Origin: Bacteroidota bacterium
GTDB taxonomy: Bacteria > Bacteroidota > Bacteroidia > Chitinophagales > Chitinophagaceae
Reading direction: 5' to 3'
DNA length: 64,000 nt
Assembly: GCA_018268085.1 (NCBI GenBank)
Contig: JAFDXE010000003.1
Span: 1-64,000, forward strand
Numbering within the stretch: position 1 is the first letter of the stretch; every line of letters begins with the position of its first letter. Below are positions 54,107 to 62,309 of the stretch, piece after piece. The notes beneath the pieces were generated by a model. It saw nothing but the letters and a program-made list of their open reading frames with translations. It was not told the DNA's origin and ran no database searches. The translations under genes were made by a program, and so were the position numbers.

Positions 54107-54607
54107 TTAATTTTCTTTTTTTCCAATTATCACCGCACCAATCATGGCACTCAAAAACAACACACTACTTATTTCGAATGGTAAAACGTAATCTTTGAAT
54201 AAGGTCATCCCCAGCGATTTCACCAAACCTGCGTCTCCAATATTCATTTGCACCGGGTGTTGTTCTTTTACTTTCATGATGGCGGAAAGCAGCACCAATA
54301 ATAATGAGCCGCCCGAAATAACGCCGATCAGTTGCAGGCGATAATTCTTTACCGGTTCCGTATCCGCATTCAAATTCATCAGCATCACTACGAACAGGAA
54401 CAGTACCATGATGGCACCGGCATATACAATAATATTTACAATTGCGAGAAATTGCGCATTCAATAAAACATAATGCCCTGAAATGGCGAAGAACACCAGG
54501 ATCAGCCAGAGTATGCTGTTTACCGGGCTTTTGCTGGTAATCATCATAATGGCGCAGGTTACTGCCATTACAGATAATAATATAAATGCTAAAGTGGTTA
54601 TGCTCAT
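54107..54607 (-). CDS. nuoJ: NADH-quinone oxidoreductase subunit J (NuoJ)
   Basis: This 166-aa subunit has about five membrane helices, with the family VFFAISGHYVLLNAQFLA and IVYAGAIMVLFLFVVM blocks. Part of the membrane arm that couples quinone reduction to proton pumping. It starts 7 bases after the nuoI stop. Complete. Confidence 0.94.
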   Translation of the reverse strand: MSITTLAFILLSVMAVTCAIMMITSKSPVNSILWLILVFFAISGHYVLLNAQFLAIVNIIVYAGAIMVLFLFVVMLMNLNADTEPVKNYRLQLIGVISGGSLLLVLLSAIMKVKEQHPVQMNIGDAGLVKSLGMTLFKDYVLPFEISSVLFLSAMIGAVIIGKKEN

Positions 54608-54613
54608 GCGCTC

Positions 54614-55168
54614 TTAATTAACCGTTTCTTTTTTTGCCCTGTTTCCCAATGCTTTTTTATATGCTTCCGGTTCCTGCAGCGGATGTGGTATCAACAGATC
54701 CTTCTTTCCATATATAAATTGTTTGCGCTGGTAATCGGCAGGTGTAAAAGTTTCGCTCAGGTAAATAGCATCTTTCGGGCATGCTTCTTCGCACAATCCG
54801 CAAAAAATACAGCGGAGCATATTGATCTCATACCTTGCTGCATATTTTTCTTCCCTGTATAGATTTTCTTCGCCGGGTTGTCTTTCTGCTGCTTCCATGG
54901 TAATGGCTTCTGCAGGGCAGGCTACGGCACACAAACCGCAGGCGGTGCAATTCTCTCTTCCTTCGGCATCACGATTTAAAATATGGAGTCCGCGGAATAC
55001 CGGGCTGAATGGTCTTTGTTTTTCAGGATAATTGATCGTAGGTCTTTTTTTCACCACGTGGCTCAATGTGATCATCATCCCTTTTGCAATAGCAGGCAGG
55101 TACATTTTTTCCCAGATACTCATCGGTCTGCGGTCTACTGCTTTTGCTCTGTTGGTTAATGCTTGCAT
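54614..55168 (-). CDS. nuoI: NADH-quinone oxidoreductase subunit I (NuoI)
   Basis: The 184-aa peripheral subunit has two 4Fe-4S motifs: CTACGLCAVAC (Cys74, 77, 80, 84) and CIFCGLCEEAC (Cys120, 123, 126, 130). It carries clusters N6a and N6b, which hand electrons to NuoB. The N-terminal 60 residues hold the membrane-contact helix. Complete. Confidence 0.96.
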   Translation of the reverse strand: MQALTNRAKAVDRRPMSIWEKMYLPAIAKGMMITLSHVVKKRPTINYPEKQRPFSPVFRGLHILNRDAEGRENCTACGLCAVACPAEAITMEAAERQPGEENLYREEKYAARYEINMLRCIFCGLCEEACPKDAIYLSETFTPADYQRKQFIYGKKDLLIPHPLQEPEAYKKALGNRAKKETVN

Positions 55169-55201
55169 GCTAAAAAGGTTTGCAAAAATATAGTTATGAT
55201 A

Positions 55202-56260
55202 CTACTTATTAAAATATAAAATGGCTGCGCCTGTTGCCAGCATGTTTGCCAATGCCAGCGGTATTAATATTTTCCAGCCGAGACGCATCAACTGATCGTA
55301 CCTGAATCTCGGGATTGTCCACCTCACCCACATAAAAAACAACAGGAATAATACCGCTTTTATCATCACTGCTGCCACGCCTATCAATGCTGCAATGTTT
55401 GGTGAAAAAGCTGATTCATCTACAAACGGCATGTCATATCCACCGAAATAAAGTGTAGACATGATCACGCTGCTGATGAACATATTTATGTATTCAGAGA
55501 ACAGGAAAAATCCGAGTTTCATGGAAGAATATTCTGTATGGTAACCGCCGATCAATTCATTTTCAGCTTCTGCTAAATCGAAGGGCGTACGGTTACATTC
55601 TGCAAAAGCGCAAATCAGGAAGATTAAAAATCCGAGTGGTTGTTTAATGATGTTCCAGCCCAGCAATCCTCCCCAGCCACCTTGTTGTTGCTGTACTACT
55701 ATTTCTTTGAGGTTTAAGGTTCCGGTGATCATCAGCAATGCGATCAGTGAAATGCCCATGGCGAGTTCGTAGCTGATGATCTGTGAGGCAGCTCTCAATC
55801 CGCCCATTAAAGAAAATTTATTGTTACTAGCCCATGAACCGATCATAATACCATACACACCGAGGCTTACTACACCAAATACATACAGGATTCCGATATT
55901 AACATCTGCTATCTGCAGGGAAATTTCACGGCCAAACAATTCAACTTTGTCACCCCAGGGAATTACGGCGCTGGTCATCGTTGCCGTTAGCATTGCCAAT
56001 GCTGGCCCGAGAACGAATAAGAATTTGGATGAAAAATTAGGAATGATCTCTTCTTTAAAAAACAATTTTAATCCGTCTGCCAGTGGTTGTAAAATACCAA
56101 AAGGGCCGGCACGGTTGGGACCACGCCTGTCCTGCAAAATCGCCGCAACTTTTCTTTCGCCCCATGTGGCATACATGGCTACAACCAGTGATACCGAAAC
56201 GATCACTGCGATCAGTATAAATTTCTCTATGATAAGTGCCAGGCTAATTGCTAAAAGCAT
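55202..56260 (-). CDS. nuoH: NADH-quinone oxidoreductase subunit H (NuoH)
   Basis: This 352-aa subunit has about eight membrane helices and the conserved ERKVAAILQDRRGPNRAGPFG (split here for length) and AFAECNRTPFDLAEAE (about 213-228) blocks that line the quinone chamber. It joins the peripheral and membrane arms. ATG start; it follows nuoG by 24 bases. Confidence 0.96.
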   Translation of the reverse strand: MLLAISLALIIEKFILIAVIVSVSLVVAMYATWGERKVAAILQDRRGPNRAGPFGILQPLADGLKLFFKEEIIPNFSSKFLFVLGPALAMLTATMTSAVIPWGDKVELFGREISLQIADVNIGILYVFGVVSLGVYGIMIGSWASNNKFSLMGGLRAASQIISYELAMGISLIALLMITGTLNLKEIVVQQQQGGWGGLLGWNIIKQPLGFLIFLICAFAECNRTPFDLAEAENELIGGYHTEYSSMKLGFFLFSEYINMFISSVIMSTLYFGGYDMPFVDESAFSPNIAALIGVAAVMIKAVLFLLFFMWVRWTIPRFRYDQLMRLGWKILIPLALANMLATGAAILYFNK

Positions 56261-56284
56261 ATTCCTATTCTTCTTTAATGATAA

Positions 56285-57457
56285 TTATTTTTCTGTTTTA
56301 CCAAACTGCGCTTCCTGTTCCGCTTTGTCTTCGTTTACGGGATGCTGTGAGGCTTTCTTAAAGTCGGTTCCTTTTGCCGGCCTTTCCAGTTCACTTAAAT
56401 GAATATTCGGATTGTTTACTTCACTTACGTTGTGAATATCCATTAATAATTTAGGGCGAACGCCATGCATTACTTTCTGAACAGTTTCATGAGGCATTTC
56501 AAGTGTTTTGTACTTATTGGCGCCGATTACGGAATGGCGGCTGATGCTTGTTAAACCTTCAACTATCCAGTCGCTTGTTTTCTTTTTATCGAAACGGCAG
56601 GTATTGCATATCCATCCTGTTTTTCCATCGTAGCTTTGTACTTCTCCCCACTGATCTTTTCTTGCGGTAACCCGAAATACTTCATCGCCTCTTAACCATA
56701 ATGTTGCTTTACCGCAACAACCAGGCGTTTCGCAATTGCGATGTGCATCTACCGGTTTGGTAAACCATACACGGTTTTTAAAACGGAATGTTTTATCGGT
56801 GAGCGCACCTACAGGGCAAACATCTATCATGTTTCCGCTGAAGTCGTTGTCGATTGCTTTAGAAATATACGTTGAAATGGCTGCATGATCTCCACGATCT
56901 ACCACGCCATGTACTCTTTTATTGGTGATCTGGTCGGCAACATAAGTACAACGATAACAAAGGATGCACCTTGTCATGTGTAATTGTATGTATGGTCCTA
57001 TGTCTTCTCTTACAAATGTTCTTCTTGCAAATTTGTAACGGGTAGATTCTTTCCCGTGATCGTAACCGAGGTCCTGCAAATGACATTCACCGGCCTGGTC
57101 GCAGATTGGGCAATCCAACGGGTGATTGATCAATAAAAATTCTACTACACCATTCCGGGCATCGATTACTTTATCGCTGGTGATATTTTTTACGATCATG
57201 CCATCCATTACGGTGGTGCGGCAGCTTGCCACGAGTTTGGGCATTGGCCGCGGATCTGCTGTTGAACCGGCAGCTACTTCTACGAGGCAGGTACGGCATT
57301 TACCGCCGCTTCCCTGTAGTTTGCTGTAATAGCACATGGCGGGTGGTGTTACATCACCTCCGATCATGCGTGCCGCATTTAATATTGTAGTACCAGGTGC
57401 AACATCAATGCTGATATTGTCGATGGTTACTTTGAAATTTTTTACTTCGTCAGCCAT
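56285..57457 (-). CDS. nuoG: Short NuoG-type Fe-S subunit of complex I
   Basis: From the ATG at 57457 (MADEVKNF) the protein is 390 aa: an N-terminal 2Fe-2S ferredoxin domain (CYYSKLQGSGGKCRTC), the His-Cys 4Fe-4S site (HPLDCPICDQAGEC), a CILCYRC ... DVCPVGAL 4Fe-4S site, and a fourth Cys-rich block (CETPGCCGKATLW). It lacks the long molybdopterin-like C-terminal domain of E. coli NuoG (about 900 aa). Short NuoG is normal in this phylum. A longer frame to 57487 would start inside repeat copy c. Confidence 0.93.
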   Translation of the reverse strand: MADEVKNFKVTIDNISIDVAPGTTILNAARMIGGDVTPPAMCYYSKLQGSGGKCRTCLVEVAAGSTADPRPMPKLVASCRTTVMDGMIVKNITSDKVIDARNGVVEFLLINHPLDCPICDQAGECHLQDLGYDHGKESTRYKFARRTFVREDIGPYIQLHMTRCILCYRCTYVADQITNKRVHGVVDRGDHAAISTYISKAIDNDFSGNMIDVCPVGALTDKTFRFKNRVWFTKPVDAHRNCETPGCCGKATLWLRGDEVFRVTARKDQWGEVQSYDGKTGWICNTCRFDKKKTSDWIVEGLTSISRHSVIGANKYKTLEMPHETVQKVMHGVRPKLLMDIHNVSEVNNPNIHLSELERPAKGTDFKKASQHPVNEDKAEQEAQFGKTEK

Positions 57458-57494
57458 AAAAGTCAAAATTAAAAAGTCAAAAGTCAAAAACAGA
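57458..57494. repeat. Left arm of repeat copy c, before the S23 gene
   Basis: An AAAAGTCAAAA/AAAAAGTCAAAAGTC-type arm runs from the nuoG start to the S23 stop codon. Its partner arm is at 57879-57908, on the other side of the S23 gene. Confidence 0.8.
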
Positions 57495-57878
57495 CTAATT
57501 GGCTTTTATAACAATTGAAGCAATGATTTTTGAAATCTCATCTGCTTCTTTTATTAGTTCATTTATTTTATTACTATTTACTTCTATTGATTCTCTTATT
57601 AAGCAAAGCCAATATTTTGTTTCATTGGCAGATTTAAGTGCGATAACAAAAAAATTCTTCCAGTCTTTTTTTGAACTGCCTGATTTGCCTTCAATTACAT
57701 TTGCCCCAATTGAAGTTGCACTTCTCACTAATTGATCGAATAAGGAATAATAAATTTTATCATATTTACAACTCCCCACAAACATTAATACTTCTTTTGA
57801 AAAGTAAAAACATCTATGACCAATTTTGTATGGTTTTTCTCCATCGTTTAATTCAAAGCTATCATCAGTATAATCCAT
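57495..57878 (-). CDS. Four-helix-bundle protein of the 23S rRNA intervening-sequence (S23) family
   Basis: The 127-aa protein is helical, with the family ATSIGANVIEGKSGSSKKDW core and a NETKYWLCLI helix (TIGR02436-type four-helix bundle, like the proteins of 23S rRNA insertions and the Avd proteins of retroelements). The start ATG is at 57878 (MDYTDDSF); a longer frame to 58001 would run antisense to nuoF and has no domain. Function of the family is unknown. It is inserted between nuoF and nuoG, framed by the two arms of an inverted-repeat element whose gene-less copies fill five other nuo junctions. Probably a mobile or formerly mobile element. Confidence 0.88.
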   Translation of the reverse strand: MDYTDDSFELNDGEKPYKIGHRCFYFSKEVLMFVGSCKYDKIYYSLFDQLVRSATSIGANVIEGKSGSSKKDWKNFFVIALKSANETKYWLCLIRESIEVNSNKINELIKEADEISKIIASIVIKAN

Positions 57879-57910
57879 TTTTGAATTTTTACTTTTGATT
57901 TTTGAAATAT
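57879..57910. repeat. Right arm of repeat copy c, after the S23 gene
   Basis: TTTTTGAATTTTTACTTTTG-type sequence, the inverted partner of the 57458-57490 arm, lies between the S23 ATG and the nuoF stop codon. Confidence 0.8.
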
Positions 57911-59266
57911 CTAAGCGGTTACCGGCACATGAATCGGATCTGCATAATGCGCCAAACCATAATTCCTTGTTCTGCACAACTCCGGATTTTTTACGTGCCA
58001 TTCAAACTCATCACGGAAATGCCTGATCGCTGCGGCAACAGGCCACGCAGCAGCATCACCCAGCGGGCAGATTGTATTTCCTTCAATTCTTCTTTGAATG
58101 TCCCACAGTAAATCGATGTCACTCATCTGTCCTCTTCCTTCTTCAATATTCTTCAGGATTTTTTCCATCCACCCGGTTCCCTCACGGCAAGGGCTACACT
58201 GCCCGCAACTTTCATGACGATAAAATCTCGCTAATGTATAGGTATGTTTTACAATGCACTGATCTTCATCCAACACGATAAATCCACCAGATCCCATCAT
58301 CGTTCCGGTTGCAAAACCGCCATCGGATAAACTTTCATAGTTCATCAAACGCTTTTCACCTTTGGCTGTAGTCAATAATAAATTAGCCGGAACAATCGGC
58401 ACAGAAGATCCACCGGGAATACAGGCTTTCAGTCTTTTTCCATTGGGAATACCGCCACAATATTCATCACTGTAAATAAATTCTTCTACAGAAATGGTCA
58501 TGTCTATTTCATATACACCCGGTTTGTTGATGTTACCGCAGGCGCTGATAAGTTTGGTTCCTGTAGATTTTCCGACTCCAATTGCAGCGTAGGCTTCTGC
58601 ACCATTATTGATGATGGGCACAACCGCCGCCAATGTTTCCACGTTATTTACCACCGTTGGTCTTTCCCACAAACCTTTTACGGCCGGGAACGGAGGTTTG
58701 ATTCTCGGGTTACCACGTTTTCCTTCCAGGCTTTCAATCAATGCGGTTTCTTCTCCGCAGATATATGCACCGGCGCCACGCTGTACATAAATTTCACAAT
58801 CGAAACCGCTGCCCTGGATATTCTTTCCCAGCCAGTTATTTTTCTTTGCTTCAGCAATGGCTTCTTCTAAAATATCTGTGATCCAATCGTATTCTCCCCG
58901 TATATAAATGTAACTGGTATTACTGCCTAACGCAAACGATGAAACGATCATTCCTTCTATCAGTAAATGTGGAATGAACTCCATCAGGTAACGGTCTTTG
59001 AAGGTACCGGGTTCACTTTCATCTGCATTGCAAACCAGGTGACGGGGTACGCCTTCCGGCTTTGAAATAAAGCTCCACTTCATACCGGTAGGAAAACCGG
59101 CGCCGCCACGGCCGCGTAAGCCACTCTTTTTCACTTCCTCCACGATGTCGGCAGGTGGCATTTTCAATGTTTTCTCCACGCTGCGGTAACCACCTTCGCG
59201 ACGGTAGGTATCGTAATAACGAATACCCGGAACATGTGCTTTTTCTAATAATAATTTTTTCGCCAT
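57911..59266 (-). CDS. nuoF: NADH-quinone oxidoreductase subunit F (NuoF)
   Basis: The 451-aa NADH-binding subunit has GRGGAGFPTGMKW (FMN site), RGEYDW and AYICGEETALIESLEGKRG (NADH site), and the 4Fe-4S cluster motif SCGQCSPCREG with CPLGDAAAW (N3). It oxidises NADH and starts the electron chain. The ATG at 59266 (MAKKLLLEK) is one base after the TAA of the VOC gene, so the two are translationally coupled; an upstream frame to 59338 is antisense-like in composition and rejected. Confidence 0.96.
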   Translation of the reverse strand: MAKKLLLEKAHVPGIRYYDTYRREGGYRSVEKTLKMPPADIVEEVKKSGLRGRGGAGFPTGMKWSFISKPEGVPRHLVCNADESEPGTFKDRYLMEFIPHLLIEGMIVSSFALGSNTSYIYIRGEYDWITDILEEAIAEAKKNNWLGKNIQGSGFDCEIYVQRGAGAYICGEETALIESLEGKRGNPRIKPPFPAVKGLWERPTVVNNVETLAAVVPIINNGAEAYAAIGVGKSTGTKLISACGNINKPGVYEIDMTISVEEFIYSDEYCGGIPNGKRLKACIPGGSSVPIVPANLLLTTAKGEKRLMNYESLSDGGFATGTMMGSGGFIVLDEDQCIVKHTYTLARFYRHESCGQCSPCREGTGWMEKILKNIEEGRGQMSDIDLLWDIQRRIEGNTICPLGDAAAWPVAAAIRHFRDEFEWHVKNPELCRTRNYGLAHYADPIHVPVTA

Positions 59267-59267
59267 A

Positions 59268-59687
59268 TTAATTTTCCTTCGGCTCTTTATCGTAATTGAA
59301 CATCCAGTGAATACCAAATTTATCGGTGAGCATACCAAATCTTGCTCCCCAGAATGTATCCTGCAAAGGCATGGTTATCGATGCGCCTTCAGCTAAAATT
59401 TCAAATGTTTTATTAATCGTTGCTTCGTCTGTAAAATTGATCGACAACTGTACACTGCTGCCATTTACAGAAGCCTGCTCGGGCGGACAATCGCTGAACA
59501 TGATCATCATATTTCCCGCCTGGATTGCAGCATGCATGATCTTATCTTTCATGTTGTCGCTGGTTGGCTGGCCGGATTCGCCATAGGTTGATTTATTCAA
59601 TACAGATCCATTTAATGCTTTTGCATAAAAGTTCATGGCTTCTTCCGCTCTTCCGTTCAGCATTATATATGGTATGATTGCATTCAT
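59268..59687 (-). CDS. VOC-fold (PhnB/glyoxalase-like) protein within the nuo operon
   Basis: The 139-aa protein has the paired beta-alpha-beta-beta-beta modules of the vicinal oxygen chelate superfamily (IPYIMLNGRAEEAMNFYAKAL and FWGARFGMLTDKFGIHWMF), resembling PhnB-type proteins. A complete metal site is not evident, so it may be non-catalytic or bind a small ligand. It sits between nuoE (12 bases) and nuoF (1 base), in frame with tight operon packing. Its role in complex I, if any, is unknown; accessory or passenger gene are both possible. Confidence 0.85.
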   Translation of the reverse strand: MNAIIPYIMLNGRAEEAMNFYAKALNGSVLNKSTYGESGQPTSDNMKDKIMHAAIQAGNMMIMFSDCPPEQASVNGSSVQLSINFTDEATINKTFEILAEGASITMPLQDTFWGARFGMLTDKFGIHWMFNYDKEPKEN

Positions 59688-59699
59688 CGTTATGTATTA

Positions 59700-60191
59700 T
59701 CAATTTGCTTTTGATCTGCATTCAGCAATGATCGCGTCAACTTTTTCTTTTGTAAGATGTTCCCTGTATGTTTTACCCAACTGCATCATGGGTGCATATC
59801 CGCAGGCACCCAGGCATTCTACTACTTTTAGTGTGAACAAGCCGTCAGCAGTTGTTTCACCAACGTTGATGTTCAGTTTCTCTTTGATGTAGGCAACAAT
59901 ATCATCACTTCCATTTAACATACAAGGGCCGGTTTGACAAACTTCAAACATGTATTTACCCACTGGTTTTAAATTATACATGCTGTAAAAACTGGCTACT
60001 TCATACACTTCAATGGGTTCTATTTTCAGCAAAGAAGCCACATAATCCATCACCGGTACATCCAGCCAGCCACCAAATGTGGTTTGCGCCAGGTGCAATA
60101 CCGGCAACAAAGCACTTTTTTGTTTACCATCCGGGTAACGGGAAATGATCTCGTTAACCTTCGCCAAACCCTTATCGTCAAATTGTATCAT
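59700..60191 (-). CDS. nuoE: NADH-quinone oxidoreductase subunit E (NuoE)
   Basis: This 163-aa subunit has a thioredoxin-like fold with the 2Fe-2S ligands Cys85, Cys90, Cys126 and Cys130 (CQTGPC and CLGAC). It holds cluster N1a next to NuoF. ATG start. Complete. Confidence 0.95.
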   Translation of the reverse strand: MIQFDDKGLAKVNEIISRYPDGKQKSALLPVLHLAQTTFGGWLDVPVMDYVASLLKIEPIEVYEVASFYSMYNLKPVGKYMFEVCQTGPCMLNGSDDIVAYIKEKLNINVGETTADGLFTLKVVECLGACGYAPMMQLGKTYREHLTKEKVDAIIAECRSKAN

Positions 60192-60300
60192 AGTTCAAAA
60201 AGTCAAAAGTCAAAAATCAAAAGTCAAAACCACTTTTATCCGAAAAAAGCTTACAGGTTTAATACCCTTTTTTACTTTTTAATTTTTATTTTTTAATTCT
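60192..60300. repeat. AAAAGTCAAAA-type inverted-repeat element, copy d (nuoE/nuoD)
   Basis: A left A-rich arm (about 60194-60230, AAAGTCAAAAGTCAAAAATC-type) and a right T-rich arm (about 60269-60300, TTTTACTTTTTAATTTTT) flank about 40 bases. It fills the nuoE-nuoD gap exactly, with no other gene. Confidence 0.8.
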
Positions 60301-61530
60301 CTAAGCGTCGAGTTCTCCTGCGATCAAATTCAAACTACTCATGGTAATTACCGCATCACTCAGCATTCCTCCCTGAATCAGTTCGGGATACGCCTGGTAA
60401 TAAATAAAGCAGGGACGACGGAAGTGCAGCCTGTATGGTGTTCTGCCCCCATCGCTGATCAGGTAATAACCCAGTTCTCCGTTAGCCCCTTCAATGGCAT
60501 TGTACACTTCCCCTGCAGGCATCTCTATTTCTCCCATAACTATTTTGAAATGGTAGATCAATGCTTCCATCTTCGTGTACACGTCGGATTTAGGTGGAAG
60601 GTAATATGCAGGCGTATCTGCATGATACACTTCAGCTTCTGCTCCTTTAAATTCCTGTACCTTTTTATATGCCTGTTTAATGATGCTTAAGCTTTGCCAC
60701 ATTTCTTCATTGCGTACCAGGAAACGATCGTAACAATCGCCTGTTGAACCTACCGGTATGGAAAATTCAAAATCCTGGTAACTGCTGTAAGGGGTATGCA
60801 CACGTACGTCGTAATCAACACCTGCAGCCCGGAGATTTGGCCCGGTAAATCCATAATTCATGGCTCTTTCCGCAGAAATTGGTCCGCAGCCAATAGTACG
60901 TTCCATAAAAATCCTGTTGCGGGTAAACAGGTTTTCAAATTCTTTTAACTGCGCCGGGTAGCCGTGTTTATCGTCGAGGAATTTTTCGAGTTTTTCAAAA
61001 GCTGTGTTGGTAAAATTTCTTTCAAAACCACCAATGCGGCCAATGTTGGTTGTAAGCCTTGAACCGCACACTTCTTCATATATTTCATAGATCAGTTCAC
61101 GGAACTGCATGAGGTATAAAAAGCCGGAATAAGCGCCACTGTCAACACCCACAATTGAATTGCAAATGAGGTGATCGCTGATGCGGGCCAGCTCCATAAT
61201 AATTATGCGGAGATAATCTACTCTTTTAGGTGTGCTAACGCCGAGTAATTTTTCGCAGGTTAAATGCCAGCCCATATTATTTAAGGGAGACGAACAATAG
61301 TTTAACCTGTCGGTGAGTGGTGTGATCTGGTAAAGCGGGCGGCGTTCTGCTATTTTTTCAAATGCCCGGTGAATATATCCAACGGTGGAAGTTGCTTTCA
61401 TGATGCGTTCGCCATCCAGCTCAAGAATGTTCTGAAACACGCCATGAGTTGCCGGGTGTGTAGGCCCGAGGTTTAGCGTGGTTGTTTCTTTTTCTAAACT
61501 TCCTTCCGGTAATAAAATATGTTCACTCAT
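60301..61530 (-). CDS. nuoD: NADH-quinone oxidoreductase subunit D (NuoD)
   Basis: The 409-aa subunit has GPTHPATHGV near the N-terminus (about 22-31), RGPLYQITPLTDRL-type quinone-site residues, and the conserved GYIHRAFEK and SSPLNNMGW blocks. With NuoB it forms the quinone-binding site. Here nuoC and nuoD are separate genes, not fused as in E. coli. Confidence 0.97.
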   Translation of the reverse strand: MSEHILLPEGSLEKETTTLNLGPTHPATHGVFQNILELDGERIMKATSTVGYIHRAFEKIAERRPLYQITPLTDRLNYCSSPLNNMGWHLTCEKLLGVSTPKRVDYLRIIIMELARISDHLICNSIVGVDSGAYSGFLYLMQFRELIYEIYEEVCGSRLTTNIGRIGGFERNFTNTAFEKLEKFLDDKHGYPAQLKEFENLFTRNRIFMERTIGCGPISAERAMNYGFTGPNLRAAGVDYDVRVHTPYSSYQDFEFSIPVGSTGDCYDRFLVRNEEMWQSLSIIKQAYKKVQEFKGAEAEVYHADTPAYYLPPKSDVYTKMEALIYHFKIVMGEIEMPAGEVYNAIEGANGELGYYLISDGGRTPYRLHFRRPCFIYYQAYPELIQGGMLSDAVITMSSLNLIAGELDA

Positions 61531-61675
61531 AAAAAGTCTAAAGTCAAAAGTTATAAGTCAAAAGTCAGAAAAATTAAAAAGTCAAAACTCAAAGTTGTTT
61601 AAAAACTGACAAGTATTTAGCTTCTGTCACCATCCTCCGCGGGATCTTTTTTACTTTTTAATTTTTACTTTTAAA
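61531..61675. repeat. AAAAGTCAAAA-type inverted-repeat element, copy e (nuoD/nuoC)
   Basis: A longer copy whose left arm (about 61531-61590) is a mix of AAAGTCAAAAG and AAGTCAGAAAAATTAAAAAG. The right arm (about 61648-61675) is TTTTTACTTTTTAATTTTTACTTTT-like. About 60 bases, including a GTCACCATCCTCCGCGGGATC stretch, lie between. Confidence 0.75.
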
Positions 61676-62179
61676 TTATCTGCCAAACATTTCATCGTCT
61701 TTGTCCACTCTTGTCTGATCCTCCAATGGAAACTCCTTTCTTAAAGGGAAGTAGTCCATTTCATCTACATTCAAAACTCTTTTAAGGTTGGGATGGCCAA
61801 TGAAATTAATTCCGAAGAAATCGTACGTTTCTCTTTCCATCCAATTGGCGCCCTGGTACAATGCGGTTGCACTGAAAACTTCCGGTGTATCGATTGACGT
61901 AAATACTTTGAACCGGATTCTTACATTGTCTGTAAAGTTGTGCAGGTGATATACTACTGCAAGTTCTGCCCCTTTGCTATCGGGGTAATGCACTGCTTGT
62001 AAATCAGTAAGAAAACGGAAACGCAATGTTTCATCATCAAATAAAAACTGTAATACTTTAAGGTTCAGATCTTTTGGTGCTGTAAACGTAAGCATGCCAT
62101 AAGGTTCCTGCCAATCAGTAAGCTGATCGCCGAATTTTTCGGTTAGTTTTTGTTGGATGGTATCGTTAGATAGCTGCAT
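61676..62179 (-). CDS. nuoC: NADH-quinone oxidoreductase subunit C (NuoC)
   Basis: The 167-aa subunit has the conserved WMERETYDFFGINFIGHPNLKR block (split here) and DYFPLRKEFPLE near the end, the family signature. It supports the Q-module and contacts NuoD. Confidence 0.94.
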   Translation of the reverse strand: MQLSNDTIQQKLTEKFGDQLTDWQEPYGMLTFTAPKDLNLKVLQFLFDDETLRFRFLTDLQAVHYPDSKGAELAVVYHLHNFTDNVRIRFKVFTSIDTPEVFSATALYQGANWMERETYDFFGINFIGHPNLKRVLNVDEMDYFPLRKEFPLEDQTRVDKDDEMFGR

Positions 62180-62309
62180 TGTAAAGTCAAAAGGTAAAAG
62201 TCAAAAGTCAAAAATCAAAAGTCAAAAATCAAAAGCTATCAGATATTAGAAAAGCTTTACTGGTATTGAACTGTGGAATTTTTACTTTTTACTTTTGAAT
62301 TTTTAATTT
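62180..62309. repeat. AAAAGTCAAAA-type inverted-repeat element, copy f (nuoC/nuoB)
   Basis: The left arm (62183-62234) holds at least five AAAAGTC or AAAAATC units in tandem; the right arm (62278-62309) is TTTTTACTTTTTACTTTTGA-like. A centre of about 44 bases has no gene. Confidence 0.78.

Noticed and set aside
57458..62309. CRISPR-like reading of the AAAAGTC repeats
   Set aside because: Units are short, run together with no unique spacers of even length, and have inverted partners; no cas gene is present.
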